A stretch of 64,000 bases of DNA from Brachypodius melanocephalos (taxonomy: Eukaryota > Chordata > Aves > Passeriformes > Pycnonotidae), in assembly GCA_013398615.1 (NCBI GenBank), contig VZSR01000514.1, positions 7,679,243 to 7,743,242 of the forward strand, written 5' to 3'. Positions 11,601 through 24,990 of this stretch are shown one piece after another. The notes beneath the pieces were generated by a model. It ran no database searches. It was not told the origin of the DNA and saw only the letters and a list, made by a program, of their open reading frames with translations. Positions within the stretch are counted from its first letter, which is position 1. Every line of letters starts with the position of its first letter. The position numbers and the translations under genes were made by a program.

Positions 11601-12597
11601 ATCCCCAGCATTTCACCCTTCCCTCCTCCTCCAGGGAGAGACCACATGAAAGAAATGAGGGATAGCTGGGACCCAAGATATGTAGGTATCTCTGAACATT
11701 TGGCTCCCATGCAGGGACACAGCCTGCAGATTACAACACGTATGACTCACTGATGGCAAGGAGAGTTCCAATATTCCAGCAGTATCTGATGGAAAGCTGC
11801 TTTTGGAAGGAGAGTGCCTTTGAACATAACAAGCACAACTTTTTATTAACTTTGGCACAGTCACAAGCTTTCTCATGAAGTGAAGTGGTTTTATTTATCA
11901 ACCCAAACCAGATGAATAGTCTCCTTGATTATTCTTTCTGGAAACTGCAAGGAACACCACGCTATGAGGCTAAGATGAATGCAGGTGAAGACCATTTGGA
12001 GCTCTCAAACACCCTCCACACCAACAAGTTCACTCACAAACCCAAACATCTTTCTACGCCCAGCACAGCTACTTTATGCCTCTCTGTCTCCCCCTCAAAT
12101 TAGGACTTGATAATAATGAGGTGAAGAGCCAAAGACCTATTGGAACACAAAACATGAAGAGGATGAAAATCGGCTAAATGACACAGAGGTTAGAAGAAAA
12201 TTGCTGATAATGAAAGCACATTTATTATCAAGAAACCTTGCTGCAAGGCAGAAAAACTAACAGCTGCACCCAGGAGAAAGAGAAATTTTAACCAATTAGC
12301 TGTATCATATTAAAGCAAGTTTATTTTAATTTGATCTAATTAATAGTTTTGTTTTACCAGTTCCTGCAAGCCTTAGTAGTTATTCAAATAAGGAGCAAGA
12401 TGAAGCAGATATTAATACTTCATTGCCAGTAACAGGCACACATTCAGTGTATTTTACATTAAAATGGTGCTAAACTCTATCACAGAGCTTAGAAAATGTA
12501 CTTTTTAAAAAAAAAAAAGGCAAGCAACCTCCAGACTATTTATTTAATACTTAATGAGATTAAGATGCAACAAAACATGAATGACTTTCCTGGAGGG

Positions 12598-12629
12598 AAA
12601 AAAAAAAAAAAAAGAAAAAAAAAAAAAAG
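12598..12629. repeat. Interrupted poly(A) simple repeat
   Basis: A run of A interrupted by single G bases lies within PDZD8 intron 3. It is low-complexity sequence, and no element is recognised on either side. Confidence 0.8.
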
Positions 12630-15600
12630 AAAGTAATTTCCTTAGTGTTTTATTATTAAAAAATACCCAAAACCCAACAAGAAAATGAGAGGACACAAGA
12701 TGTCCATTAACTTTAAAATTAATAGAACATTTTGATGTGGAGCTGTGAACATTTGACTTTTACAAAGTCCATAAGCATCGATTCCACAGCACAGGGTTTA
12801 GTTCGTTTATATGCACCAGTGTATGAGGCACTGCAGAGCACAACCCCACTGCTACTTTCAGTTCAATATCAGATGTATGCTCTGGAAACACAATACAGGA
12901 GAAAATTATCTTGTGTCTCATAGCCTTTCCTTGCCTCAGCCTAGTTGTTCTGAAAGCCCAGCAGTTGAATGTCAGTGAAAATCAATTTTTCCAAACCTTT
13001 TCAAACATACCAGTACTGAACTCCACAGCTCCACAGTGACTAATCAAAAGTTTATAGCTTGCTAGTATTATTTAAATGGCCAAATATTTACATGAGTTTC
13101 AAACCACAATGCAGTTTTAGTCCTCAAATGCTTCATGAAATTATCAGTCTGAAAGAATTTACAAATACAACAGGATGATAAAAACCATCCCTTTTACAAG
13201 TAACAGACTAATGCGATGCCATTCCATTTACTATTTATTCTGAAACTTTACATATGAAATTAGATTATTATGATTCAGAGGTAAGAATGCCACCAGTAAT
13301 ATTGTAGTCTCATAAGCAGAATCTAAGTTAACATTAGATACAGCACTTCCATTCAGAATTTCTTAGACAAGACAATAATAAATTATGTCCATTAATAAAT
13401 ACAGAGATTACAACACCTAGGAAAATATGTATGATGATCTCTTACCAGCAGTGCACCCTCATTCTGCTAAACATTAAAAACTCTTAGGTGCATATAAAAA
13501 TAGAAAATCACAAAATTAAGCCATAGCAGGATAATTAAAGCATAAGACTTTCGTTTTTACACCAAACTGCTTATTTTCAGGAACTAAAAAGGAAATTGTT
13601 GTTTTTCTAAGCTTAATTTTAAACTGTAAAACAATTTCTAATATTCTAAATTTGCATAACTATTTGTAAGTATTAACATCATAAATCTTTACTAGAATTT
13701 AGCAAGCATGTCACATTCTTTTGAATAAATGCTAAGAAAAGCTTGATCACCCAAACACAAATAAGAAATATTATTTTACTTACTTTACATCAACTAGAAG
13801 AATAATATTTTTCCAAATTGTTCATATTCCCCAACAGGGGTATGTAACACACTAGCAGGAACTGAACCCATGTCAGTGTTATATGACAGATAAAATTTTT
13901 TTTTTGCCAAACAATCAAAGTTGCCAAAGGGGATCTTAGGTATCCTTGCAAGGTATAGTCTAACGGGTTTGTGGAAAAAGAAGTGAAAATGTCTGTGAAT
14001 ATGTCTGTAAAGTATTACAATCTCCCAGACAATCCTGCACGCCGAGGGGAGAGGAAGGAATATTTCATGTCAAAACCCCCCAAAACATTAAAGTCCAAAA
14101 TTGGGAAGCAGTTTCTTCTCTTAGGAAGACTCACTTATTTGTATTATTGAAAAAAGGTTTTTGGCAAACATCCTTAAAGCATTGACTTTAGTATTATTGC
14201 TTTTATCAACCCTATTACTGAATACAGTTATTATATATGACCTGCACAGCAAAGAGACTGTGATTATTTACAGGGGAGAGGAGGCAGTGAAAGGAAATGG
14301 GTATCGCCAAACTCGTGATCTGCTCCTTAGAAACACTAGACACAAAGAAAATACAATAATTTTCTTTTAATGTTCTGGGAGGATTTCAATCTATGTTTTA
14401 GAAAAGGAATAGATGCTGCTCTTCTCCTTGTGACACAGCCCTGAAGCTTAGAAAGAGAGCTTGTGCTAGTGTAGCACAAGTCCTTTCCAAACCTCTTCTC
14501 CAGTCCTCCTGACCATGGGGCAAGACGAACCCAGATGTGCTCTGATGTAAACCTTGACTAAGGAATCCACGATGACAGAAACACTTTCATTTCCCAGGCA
14601 TAGAGAAAACTCTCAGTTACAGAAAGAGAAACGTTTTCTCAGCATTCAAGAGCTAACCCTGTCATTGGGATGCTTAAATGGCTCAGTAATCAATAAAGTA
14701 TGGCCTAATTATCAGTTATACACTGTGTTCACTGTTACGTCTCACACATGCACAGGTGTAATGCTGTAGATTTGTGGATGTGCCTCCATCTCCAGATTTA
14801 ACCTGTGTATTTCCTTTAGCAGGTTCAGAAATGTTGAAACACGCTGACAGAAGGTTTAAATAAAATAAAATGCTGTAACTATTTATAGAATAACTAGACT
14901 ATACAGCACAACAAACAATGAAAAGGAAGGAAATAATCTCTGCAATCAAATTAAATCTGCACAGAAAATTGACTTATTTTCCTCCACACTAGAAACACGC
15001 ATTAATTACAAATCACTCATTAGAAAAAGACTGATGGTAATGTAATGTAGAAGATAGTACACTGCCTACTTAAAACATCAGTATACATTACAGCTAGATG
15101 CAATACACCATTCTAAGAAACCAACGTATACTAGAAAACACATTTACAAACTTGGAAATTGATTTACTGATTTGTGAAATTATTTTTTAAATAATTAATA
15201 GAAGACTGCTTGAATAAAAATCTGATTTCATTTTTTCCCGTAACTGAATCTAAATTTTAAATCTAAAAATGCTACCGCTCCACAATTTGTATCAAGACTT
15301 CTTTGGCAATAACTAACATACTCTTCCTTGCCATGTGATCTTTCCTTCATACCAAGGATATACACATCTTTAGTATCATTCAAATGGTAATTTTCATGTA
15401 TTTTTCTACCATTCCCAGATTTACATTGATTCAGTTAATTGCAACAAACATTTAGATTTCCCTCCTCCTGCCTTTTTTTTAATATTCTGACAAAACATAT
15501 CAGAGAAATACGTTGAATGAATATGTATTTCTTCCAGATATACAGAATGGTAGGTGAACAGTGGGGGTGACTTTTTTTTTTCTAAAATAACTACATTTAC

Positions 15601-18600
15601 TAAAACATTTAAATATATACATACAAGTATATATTTAGAACCAGACTTGAACTTTCAATAAGAATTCAAAAGGAAACTATCTGCTGCTTATCAAAAAAAA
15701 AATCCTGTTGAACAGCAATCCCAATTTTTTTTGCACCATTCCTTTTACAGTCATAACTGAGCAATGGCCAAAAAGGTATTCTTATGCCCATTTTGGCTGA
15801 AAAAAGAAATTTGATGATACTAGTATACACTTAACATGCAAAACCAAAACAAATTTGGAAAAGCTACTAAAATGGACTTTTACTGTAAGGAGATATCACC
15901 AGCAAAAATAAAATTTCAACCACATTTTCTTAATTTCTCTTTCAGTTCTGTGCCACTTATTTGATAGTTAAACCTTTCCTACTCCTACTCAATGTTCACT
16001 GTAGTGTTTGTTGTGGTGTTTCTGGACCAGGCTGATCCTTCAAATTTTAGACAGTTTTAATTAATTGTTTTTTGCTTAACCTGAAGTGCTGCTTTCCTCC
16101 ACTGCAGCTTACTCTGTGCTGAAACCCTGTGAGGGTTTTTCTGTACTCACAGCTGTCCCGAGCAGAACTCCACTTGCTTAATCCCCTACGAAAAGTCAAC
16201 TTTTCACACTGCTCACCTTTCTCTCCAAAACCTCTGAACAACACACTCTGTCCTGAAAACAATTTTCATCAGTAAAACAAAGGAATCATCCAACACTCAA
16301 AATCATCTTGAGACTAATTATTTACACAATTCTTCCAAATATCAGAAATATCTAGTGCAGTATCAGAAAATAAGTTATTTGCCTTCTTTCCTTTGATTCA
16401 GCATTGCCCATTTTGCCATTTCTGCATTTTTTACATATATTTGCATTCTTCCATACCCAAGGCAGCTGGAGCAGCTTTATAGGGCTAGCTACACTTTGGT
16501 GTTTCATTGAGTGTCACTGAATTAATAGTCATCAGCAGTTTAGTGGAATATCAAGAAAACCACATTTTTGATGACTATAAAGCAGTGAAAAAAGGGAAGT
16601 GAGATGCTCTATCTTTTGCTGCTAGAATCTTTGCAGCCTTGTGGAACTCGTGTCTGTGCATGAGGAGACACAAGGATCTCAGATGAAAACTGCATTTTTC
16701 CCGTTTGGTTTGTTTTACTTTTAGGATGAAGTGTATTTATGGAAAAAGGTCTTGGTATTTTCTTACTAGTCATCTGAAATAGCAAGCCAGTGGGACTCCT
16801 TTCCTGTTCTACAGGATAACTTGTAAAACCCAAAAAATACAAGTTACAAAATATGACGGTAATTTCATTCTGAAATGAGTTACATCTTGGACCTAGATCA
16901 TATTTATAAGTAATTCATTAAGGACACAATATTGCAAATGTTATGCACATGTCCAACTTCACCATCATGAGCTATTCGTCTGAAAATAAATGTGACAATT
17001 CATCATAGGAAAATTAAACATCTGCATCTCTGCCTGATGTGCACTGAAAACATTTGACATCAGCAAAATCCAGAAGAAGCTTGTTACTGAACAGAATGAG
17101 GAGCTGTACCTTATTTTCCCAAATTCTTCTGACACATTGCAGGTATTCTCCGGCTAAGCTATCCCTAAAAAACCTGCACCTTCCAATTGCACGGTGAAGC
17201 AGGTTACACGACATGCAAAATGCAAACTGTTTAGCAATTATCGTGAATTGCTAGGGCATTCTTACGGCAATTACAGGTCTTGAATGGAGGAGTTAAAGAC
17301 AAACAAGGCAGCGGAAAACCTGCATTTAACTTTGAAGTGTCAAAAGCAGGTAAAATAAAGGGCTTCAGTTTTAGGTGGAGCTCTTCTTTGCAGAGCAATT
17401 TAGCACAAACACCAGCGTAGTGCTTCTTTAAATGCTCTTGCTCACTGACATCCTTTTAGTCCTTATTAAGCGCAACTTTGATGATTTCCTTTGGCTCTGA
17501 AGACATGGAAAAGAATTTTTTTTCCTAATGTTATATCACCATATAAGCCTTGGATAGGGAAAAGGCTTCCTCCAATATTACTTAAGCATTACTTGGTCAC
17601 GATATAAATATTTCATGCAAAACTCAGGTGGTCTAATAAGAAATACAGAAATAAAGTCACTAAGGTAATTAATAATACCACGTGTGACATCAAACCAGTA
17701 AAAACCTTGTTATGAATCACCGCATTGCAAACTACAGCTAAAGGAGATTGACGAGAACCTGTGAGTTTATGCACTGTGAATACGTGCACATGAGAGAGAT
17801 CAACCCAGAGGTTCCTTCATTTCGGAGATGGAAGCAAAAAACCTGATAAAAACATTCAAGTGTATGCATTAAAAGTAAACCCTCTAAAACAGCAATTATT
17901 TAAATATATCTTGGAAGTATTTAATCAATGGTGATAAGACAACTACTACTAATCTTCCTGCAATAAACTCAAAATATTGGACTATCAGGTAAAGTTCTTT
18001 ATGATGGAAATAATAGACACAGTGAAGAGTTTTCTCCACACAGAGAAAGTGTTTGGCAATTTTGACTATTGGACCCAGCAGCACTAACTACCTGAATATT
18101 GACACGGATATTTCCATCAAAACTAAAAATACGAAAAGTTATTATCCTCTGTGATTACAATAATATGCACCACAGATGCTAGTCTCCATGGAAATAAGAT
18201 ATACAATATAATTTATATGCACTAAAAAGTAGTAACTCTTAGATTTCAATAATGGGTGTAAAAGTCACATTTTAAAGGGCTTAGAAGTCACTTTTCTGAC
18301 AGAAAAGCTACACTCTCAAACAAAGCACTAAGACTGCAAGTAATACAGATTACACTCTTATCAATAACACAACCCAAGCAACAGGGACCTCACATGCACC
18401 TAGAACCTCTCCATAATCATACCATTTGAAATATTATAGAACTTAAAAGAACAGTTTGTTATTTCTGCACTGCAAAACCACACTATTTTGGCAACTGGTA
18501 CATTTCTCATCAACATTAATGGCTAGATGGCTATTAAAGCAAAGCCCAAGCCTGAATAATATCCTGTGTGACCCACTGAGTGTTCAGACTCCCACATTCC

Positions 18601-19971
18601 CACTGAACTAGCTAAGCCCAAAGGAACTAAAGCAGATGTAGTAAAATGATCCGTGATGTTAACAGCCCTTCAGAGATTAAATAGAAGACCCATCTGTATC
18701 AAAATGAAGTTCCTGTTGCATACAAACCCCAGCCTCTCCCTTTGCCCAGTAAAACCAGACCAACACTTCTCTGAAATTCTACGATACCATGGCCAGAAGA
18801 AATGAGGATTTATATTTAACTTATTCCAAATAATTCCTGCAAGAAGGCCAAGGTTTTGTATATAATAATCTTTCTGTACCTAGAAAGGCAGCCAAACCAC
18901 ACTGAGTTGTTTTCAATTAAATTCTGGACAAAACATTGCAGTATAAACACACAACTATACAGCCAGTAAAGGTTTCCATGACCATACATCTATTTCTGGT
19001 TATTTTGTTGAACACATCACATCAAATCAATTTATTTATGGTTATAGGGCACAAGTCGCTGGCAGGCAGTGAAACAGCAGCTCAATGTCACATCTAATTA
19101 GTAGCACCAAGACAACAGCACACCTAAAAACTAGATTTTCATTCTGTTACCCTCGACCACCACTTGTAAAAATTGCCACAACTATTAAACTGAAAATATC
19201 TTTACATCAATTCAGTCAAAAACTGACAATTCGTTTTGCAAAAGAAATCAATACCCAGCTCTATCTCCTTTGCACTTGAAAAAATAATCCAGATTATTTT
19301 TAATACACATAAAGATCAATTCTCAATAGATTGAAAGAATTATTTAGAAACAGAACATTAGCCGTAAATTGGAATCCACATACCAGCCAGCTTTGCAACC
19401 GAGCTTCTAAAAATGCTTCATGAAAATCCAAGTGTCTGAACTTTTCATAGAAAAGTCTGCAGTGTTCTCCCACGCAATCAACGTGACCAGAACTGCCTAA
19501 TAATTTTTTTTATTTATTTCCTTTCCCTATAGTCAGCTATCTGAATGACAAGAAGACAATTTGTGTAACTATGTCTTCTCCAGAAACCAATTTTAGATCT
19601 CAAACCACAAACACTAAAGCACGTAAAAGAGCTAAAAAGAAGTATTCTTCCAGAAACAGCTTAGTAGGAGTAAACCCCAAAAAAGTTACAAGAGAAGCAG
19701 AACACTACCCATAGTGGAAGTAAAAGTTCATTCCTTTTGACCTTTTTTTTTTCCAGTATCTTCTGGCTCAGGGAAGTAATATATACCAGGTCCTCATCTC
19801 CCTTTTGTAAGGTGAGTGAAAGAATGAATAGGAAATTATGTCAAGCTTAAAAACTTCTTTTACTTCAGCACTCACTATAACTTCATACATTCTGGTTTTA
19901 TGCTCTATTATTTTTAAATTAGCAACATATTTTATTGATAGTTGGTGAAATATATATGAAAAATACCCACA

Positions 19972-20190
19972 GGATTTCATAAAGCAAGGTCTTTCTACTT
20001 CCCTTTCCCCCTTCTCTCTTCTGTCACCACAAACACAGCCTGCTTGGGACTGTGACCAATTACCTCTTCCAAAGAATTCAGAACTCACCCACTAAATTAA
20101 AAATTGAACAAAGGATTAGTCAATACTGTACAAGGCGCAAGAAAGAAATCTAACTTTAAAAAAAAGTCATACTGAAGAAGGTAGGAATAA
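19972..20190 (-). repeat. Unclassified interspersed repeat, copy 1
   Basis: This segment aligns by eye with 21846-22056 in the same orientation. Shared blocks include a pyrimidine-rich stretch, a GGGACTGTG(A/G)CCAATTACC core, AAAGAATTCA, AACTCAC and AAAATTGAACAAA. The two copies have diverged by many substitutions and small indels, so the duplication is old or both derive from one dispersed family. I cannot name the family; an LTR or an internal piece of an avian endogenous retrovirus is a guess. It has no intact coding content. Confidence 0.6.
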
Positions 20191-21031
20191 TTCGGCTTGC
20201 TTAATAATTTCAATGGCCCTTATTATAAAAGAAGAAGAAAATTACATCTAAGAAGTTGATGAAAACCTGTGAAATAATTTGAATACTTGGTTCAGACCAC
20301 GGTAATATACATTTTTGATCATCACTGTAAGGGCATAGGTGAAACAGCCCAAAAAAGGCATCGTTCATAAACAGTACATTCAATACTAAGTACTCAAAAG
20401 TCTGAGGTTTCTCTTTTTAAGTGATACTTTTAAATTTTTTTTTTTAGAACCTACAGGCTTAAGACATTAGGACTCTACAGAAAAAAAAACAATGTGCAAT
20501 GTGATGAATGATGAAATACCTTACAGTAAAAAGAAGAGTAAACCCAACAAAATTCCCAATAGGAAAGCTTCAGGATACAAAATTACAAATTTAATCATCG
20601 GCTTGCTCCCAACCTTTTACAGCCACTTTCCCCTCACTAGTGTTTAATATTTTTACCACCTCTACAACACACTAAAAAAACATATCAGAAAAAAATATAT
20701 TCAGTCAGGGTTTAGCGGGGGGGAAAAATAAAGGAGTAAAAAGACTGTGTATATAGAGATGGGAAGAGAAAGGAGATTGGAGATGGAGAAAAAGAAATCA
20801 GATCTGTACTGGAAAATTGCAGTTTATACATCATGGCTGCACTATGATGGCAAAACAGTTCTAACTTTCCCATTCCCATGACATCTGATTAATAAAACTT
20901 AATTAACTCACATCAACTATCAAGAAACCAAATGGATATAACTTAATATTGATAATTTTCAATTATTTGTCTTAAGTGTTATATTTCAGTAGAGACATCC
21001 ATGCATATAGTACAATATATTAAGAAAGGAA

Positions 21032-21057
21032 TTGCCTTTTTTGCACAAAAAAGGCAA
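21032..21057. repeat. Perfect 12-bp inverted repeat with 2-base spacer
   Basis: The left arm TTGCCTTTTTTG and right arm CAAAAAAGGCAA are exact reverse complements separated by CA. It could form a small hairpin; in an A/T-rich intron this may be chance. Confidence 0.75.
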
Positions 21058-21506
21058 AAAAGAGGCAACTTCAGAGCTAAGAAAGCAAAACTATCAATGC
21101 TTTATTTTTTTACTTAGGAGTTATACCAAAAAAAATCATAATGAATAAACATGTGTGCTCATCATGCACAGCTTGCCCTTCTTCATGAACTCCTGAAATC
21201 CACAAAACCAGTGTGTGACTTACATACTTTCATCCTATTTGATTAAGAGCTTTGCAAAGTAATTAAACCTCAGGTAAATCCACACTATTATGTCAGACAA
21301 ACATCACAATTAACTGTAATTTAAATGCTTTCAGCAGAAGCATCATTGATTTTTTTGCCATTTTCATACAAGGACACATTTCCAAGTTGAAACAGTATTT
21401 TGCACAGAAAGCAATCCAAGGTTAAAAATGGCATGCAAGGATGATAATCTGAATATAATGATAACATCAACTAATGAGTTGTTAATAATTATTGAAAGAG
21501 CTATGG

Positions 21507-21845
21507 TTTTATTACAGAGGGAGTGAAGTGCTTGCTACCATGGAGAATATCAGCTTTTTTATGGGCCCTCCCCCACGGCAGCTGCCAGAGCTGGGCTCAC
21601 AGGGGTAACCCAGCCCTGATGGGGACAAGTGGCAACAGTGGCAAGATCCCCCCACGCCAAAGGTGAGTGGAGAGGGATGGAGCAGTCCCACAGCAGCACC
21701 CTTGGACATCCATGGCAGCAGGAGCCTCCTGGCAGCCAGGCTGCCCTGCTGGGGAGGTGTCCCTCCTCTGGGGAGATCTGACAGCCCACCCACCCCACTG
21801 AAACACTGAGCATTGCACCTGGGCTTGCTGCAGCAAGCACCCACC
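21507..21845 (-). repeat. GC-rich block with LTR-like signals beside repeat copy 2
   Basis: About 300 bp of GC-rich sequence stands out sharply in an AT-rich intron and adjoins repeat copy 2. Read on the minus strand it ends with a TATA-like CATAAAAAAG (about 21555-21564), followed some 50 bases on by AATAAA (about 21507-21514), an order expected of an LTR promoter and polyadenylation signal. The three overlapping minus-strand frames of 110-124 codons here look like a side effect of high GC content, not genes. Flanking TG/CA ends and a target-site duplication were not established, so LTR identity is tentative. Copy 1 lacks this block. Confidence 0.35.
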
Positions 21846-22056
21846 AGGTTGCATAACCCAACGTCTTTTTATTTCCCTTTTCTGCTTCTCTCCTCCGCCA
21901 CCAGAAACGCAGCTTGCCTGGGACTGTGGCCAATTACCTTCCCTAAAGAATTCACAACTCACTCATTTAATTGAAAATTGAACAAAAAATTTGTCAACAC
22001 GATAAAATGCCTGAGAAATAAATACAACTTATAAAAACTCATATGAATAGAGAAGA
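21846..22056 (-). repeat. Unclassified interspersed repeat, copy 2
   Basis: This is the partner of the copy at 19972-20190, in the same orientation about 1.9 kb away, sharing the CCAATTACC and AAAGAATTCA cores and the AATTGAACAAA segment. It lies directly next to the GC-rich block at 21507-21845. The family is not identified. Confidence 0.6.
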
Positions 22057-23460
22057 CATAGGGCAAAGGAGTCTAATATGAACTAGTGCCAAGCTAGGCC
22101 AACTTCTTGGTTTAAGTCTCTGCCTGGGTAAACAACTTCTTTTTTCCAGCAGAAGTTCAAAACTCTATTTTAATTACTCTTTCAGAAGCTGGTTGTTAAT
22201 GTTACTCCCCAGTAAAATGTGAAAATAAAAAGTAAGAAAGAGGGCCAAGTTTCAATGTCAGAGGTTTATTTCTGATACAGACAGAAGAGAAGAAAGAGAA
22301 ATGAATTTGCTCCCATCTCTCCCATTCTACCACAGCTTTGCTGAAAAGGAGGCACACGATAAAATCTGTCAAGACCCACACAGCATTTTCCCTACACTGT
22401 TCTTCCTGCAGCCACGGCAGCATTCCTCGAGACCATTCTATTGTAGATTTAAAATATGTACCTCAGCATTTGAAGAGTTATATACCAGGTTGAGGATTTG
22501 GCAAAATCAAAAAAGAACCCCTTGCTCCACTGAATTATTTCTGAATGTGCATCCAGGACACATTTCCAGTGCCTTTCTAAGTTTCTTCTTCCATCTGTTA
22601 GAACAAATTCAGAAATAAAACTCATCTCTGCAGAACTAAATTTTTTCCTCTTGTGAGAATCAGGTTCTTAATTTTCTGGTAAATCACATTTATTTTCATT
22701 ACAATTACTAGATATGAGGGAATATTGCTTTAACAGCCTGACATAAAATCTGTTCCTCCTAGCAGCTATTTTTAAAGCTTGAGAATTAATTACAACTCTT
22801 GGTTATCTCAATCATATACAACCAAGACTTTTGGTTCTTCATCCACTTCTACACATCGGTTGGCGAAAATCTGAATGCCTCTGCTCACAACAGCAGCAAG
22901 AATTTGCTCCTAGTTATTACAAACATTTTTAGAATATTTCCTATTTCAGATTCTCTTCCAAAAGTGAAAGCTTCAAGAACTCTAGTGGAAATACAAGCAT
23001 TTATCAAGATTGGCAAAATATTGTTTAAAAAAATGAGTATTTTCTCAAATATCGCTTTGCAATGAGTAAAAATCCATCACAGATATTCCCATGTTTTGGC
23101 TAAACACCCATTGTAGCCAAAATGAATAAGTTTAATATTACTTTCTCTCTCCAGCAGGTCTGTACCTCAGATGTAATCTTGATGCAGTTTAATTAAAGAG
23201 TTTTTAGGCTAAAACTGTCTCTAGTCTGGACCGCCTGCTACACAAAGTTTACTCCATCTGAAGCCATGCCTACAGATATATTCTTAGGCTAGTCTGAAGA
23301 CTAAATTAGTCTTTTTTGTGAATTATTTTTATTTAACTAGTTGAAATCAGATAGCTCTGCTGCCCTTCCCTTCCTGTGTAACAGTATTGTCTGACAGTCA
23401 CGTACTACTTAGCAAAAGTGAAAACATAATTTGAAGAAAAAAGACTTTATCAACGAGTCT

Positions 23461-23560
23461 GGCTGTGCTCAGGGAAGAGGGTCTGAGCCAGCTTGGCACT
23501 GACCTGGCTGGAGCTGGGACCAGATTATTTCCAGAGGTCCCTTCCATTCTAAATTACTGA
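23461..23560 (+). mobile_element. CR1-like LINE fragment (3' end)
   Basis: Sequence around 23500-23560 (GACCTGGCTGGAGCTGGGAC, then CCAGAGGTCCCTTCCATTCT) closely resembles the 3' terminal region of CR1, the main LINE of birds and other sauropsids. Only about 100 bp is recognisable, so it is a 5'-truncated, inactive remnant. This is the best single clue to the lineage. The left boundary is uncertain. Confidence 0.65.
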
Positions 23561-24894
23561 CTTGACTCAAACAGATACCTTTTCCAAATACCATTTTAAT
23601 CTTGTTTTGGACTGTACATATATATTTATAAAGAAATGCTTAGAATCAAGCCAAATTTTCTGCTGAATGTTTCTGATAGTACAACCACATATTTCCTGGG
23701 AGTTTCTCAAACCTGTAAATAACCTACATTAATCAGGCACTTTAAAGACTCCACACTAGCCAAATATTCACAGCTACTCTACTCCCATGAGGTGGTAGTG
23801 TTACTCTTCTCCTAGCTCCTCTGCTCTCTGTCTATGCAGCAGAACTGGCTCAGATACTTCTCACTGCACATGGTCTCCTGCACCAAGCTGACAGTCACTG
23901 TTTGCTCTTCCTTACTGCTGTGCACAGCCACAGCTTTTCAGTTCAGGCCAGAGGCAGAACTCCTCATGGTCCCCACCTCCTGTGCTTTGATTTGCATTAG
24001 AAAGTGCTCTTGCTCCCCCGAACACACCAAGTGCATTCCCTGCAGAGGGAGCTGCACCAGTGTGTCAGCAGTGGTGCTCCTAATGCTAATCCTGAGTATT
24101 CCAGGAGGACAGAGCAGAAGCAGAGCTCAGCAAGGCTGTAGTGACTTTACCAGGGGCAGCCTAAGCACCCTGCGACTGTCCACTCTGCTTGCAAAATGAA
24201 CATTCATTTTCCAAACTTTCTTTCATTTACTTATATGTACATGCCCACAGAGAGAACTTGATCTACAGTCTACACATCAGTCTTAAATCCAAAAATAGAG
24301 TAATTGCCATATTGGTGTGTTTCATAGTCCCCAAAAACACACTACACAGCTCAAACAGAATTGGACTCCACATTTCACAGAAATGCCATATGACTGAACA
24401 GCAGTTTGTGACTTCAGCGTCATTTGTTGTACACTTAACTAGTCCAATGAAATCCTACTGGAAATGTGCATCTGATTTAAACCAGTGGAAATCACTGGTT
24501 TGAAATGGGGAGATTTCCTCCAGTGGGGAGGAACCACATGTTTGTTTGCATTAGAAGTTCTGAACACTGTAATCCTATGCTCCCTTCACACGTAGCTCAC
24601 ATTGTTATGTAAAGTGATTGTTTTTAGTTTACAAACTGCTGTACAGACTATTCCTTACATATTCCCCCACATATGTGATTTAACTACTGTGGAACCTAGA
24701 AAGAGATTTCTGCAATTGCTCTCTAAACATCAACTTTGTTATTTCTTGACTCCTGATGAACTTCAGTTGAGTTAATTCCAGTTTCTCAAGGGTCACTTAT
24801 TGTATTTGCAAGTATCTACATTTTTTAATGCATAGTTATGTTATCCATCAGACTTCCATATATATTTAACTGAAGTAGAGCTACTGATGTTTTT

Positions 24895-24990
24895 CATTAT
24901 ATATATATTTATTAAGTGCATGTACTTATATATATGCACAACTTATACATAAAAAGTGCATATGCATATTTATAATATATATGCTTTTAG
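24895..24990. repeat. AT-rich simple-repeat patch
   Basis: Short TATATA runs alternate with GTGCATRT-like palindromic pieces over about 95 bp, for example TATATATATT, ATATATATGCAC and TATAATATATATG. It is low-complexity DNA, and no function is supported. Confidence 0.7.

Noticed and set aside
21512..21962. Three overlapping minus-strand frames (110, 124 and 121 codons)
   Set aside because: Three open frames on the same strand over the same GC-rich repeat block indicate composition, not coding; copy 1 of the repeat does not preserve the reading frame.
23834..24199. 121-codon + strand Cys-rich frame resembling a secreted peptide
   Set aside because: No family recognised, no promoter or poly(A) arrangement, located in an intron; the cysteines are scattered without a known pattern.
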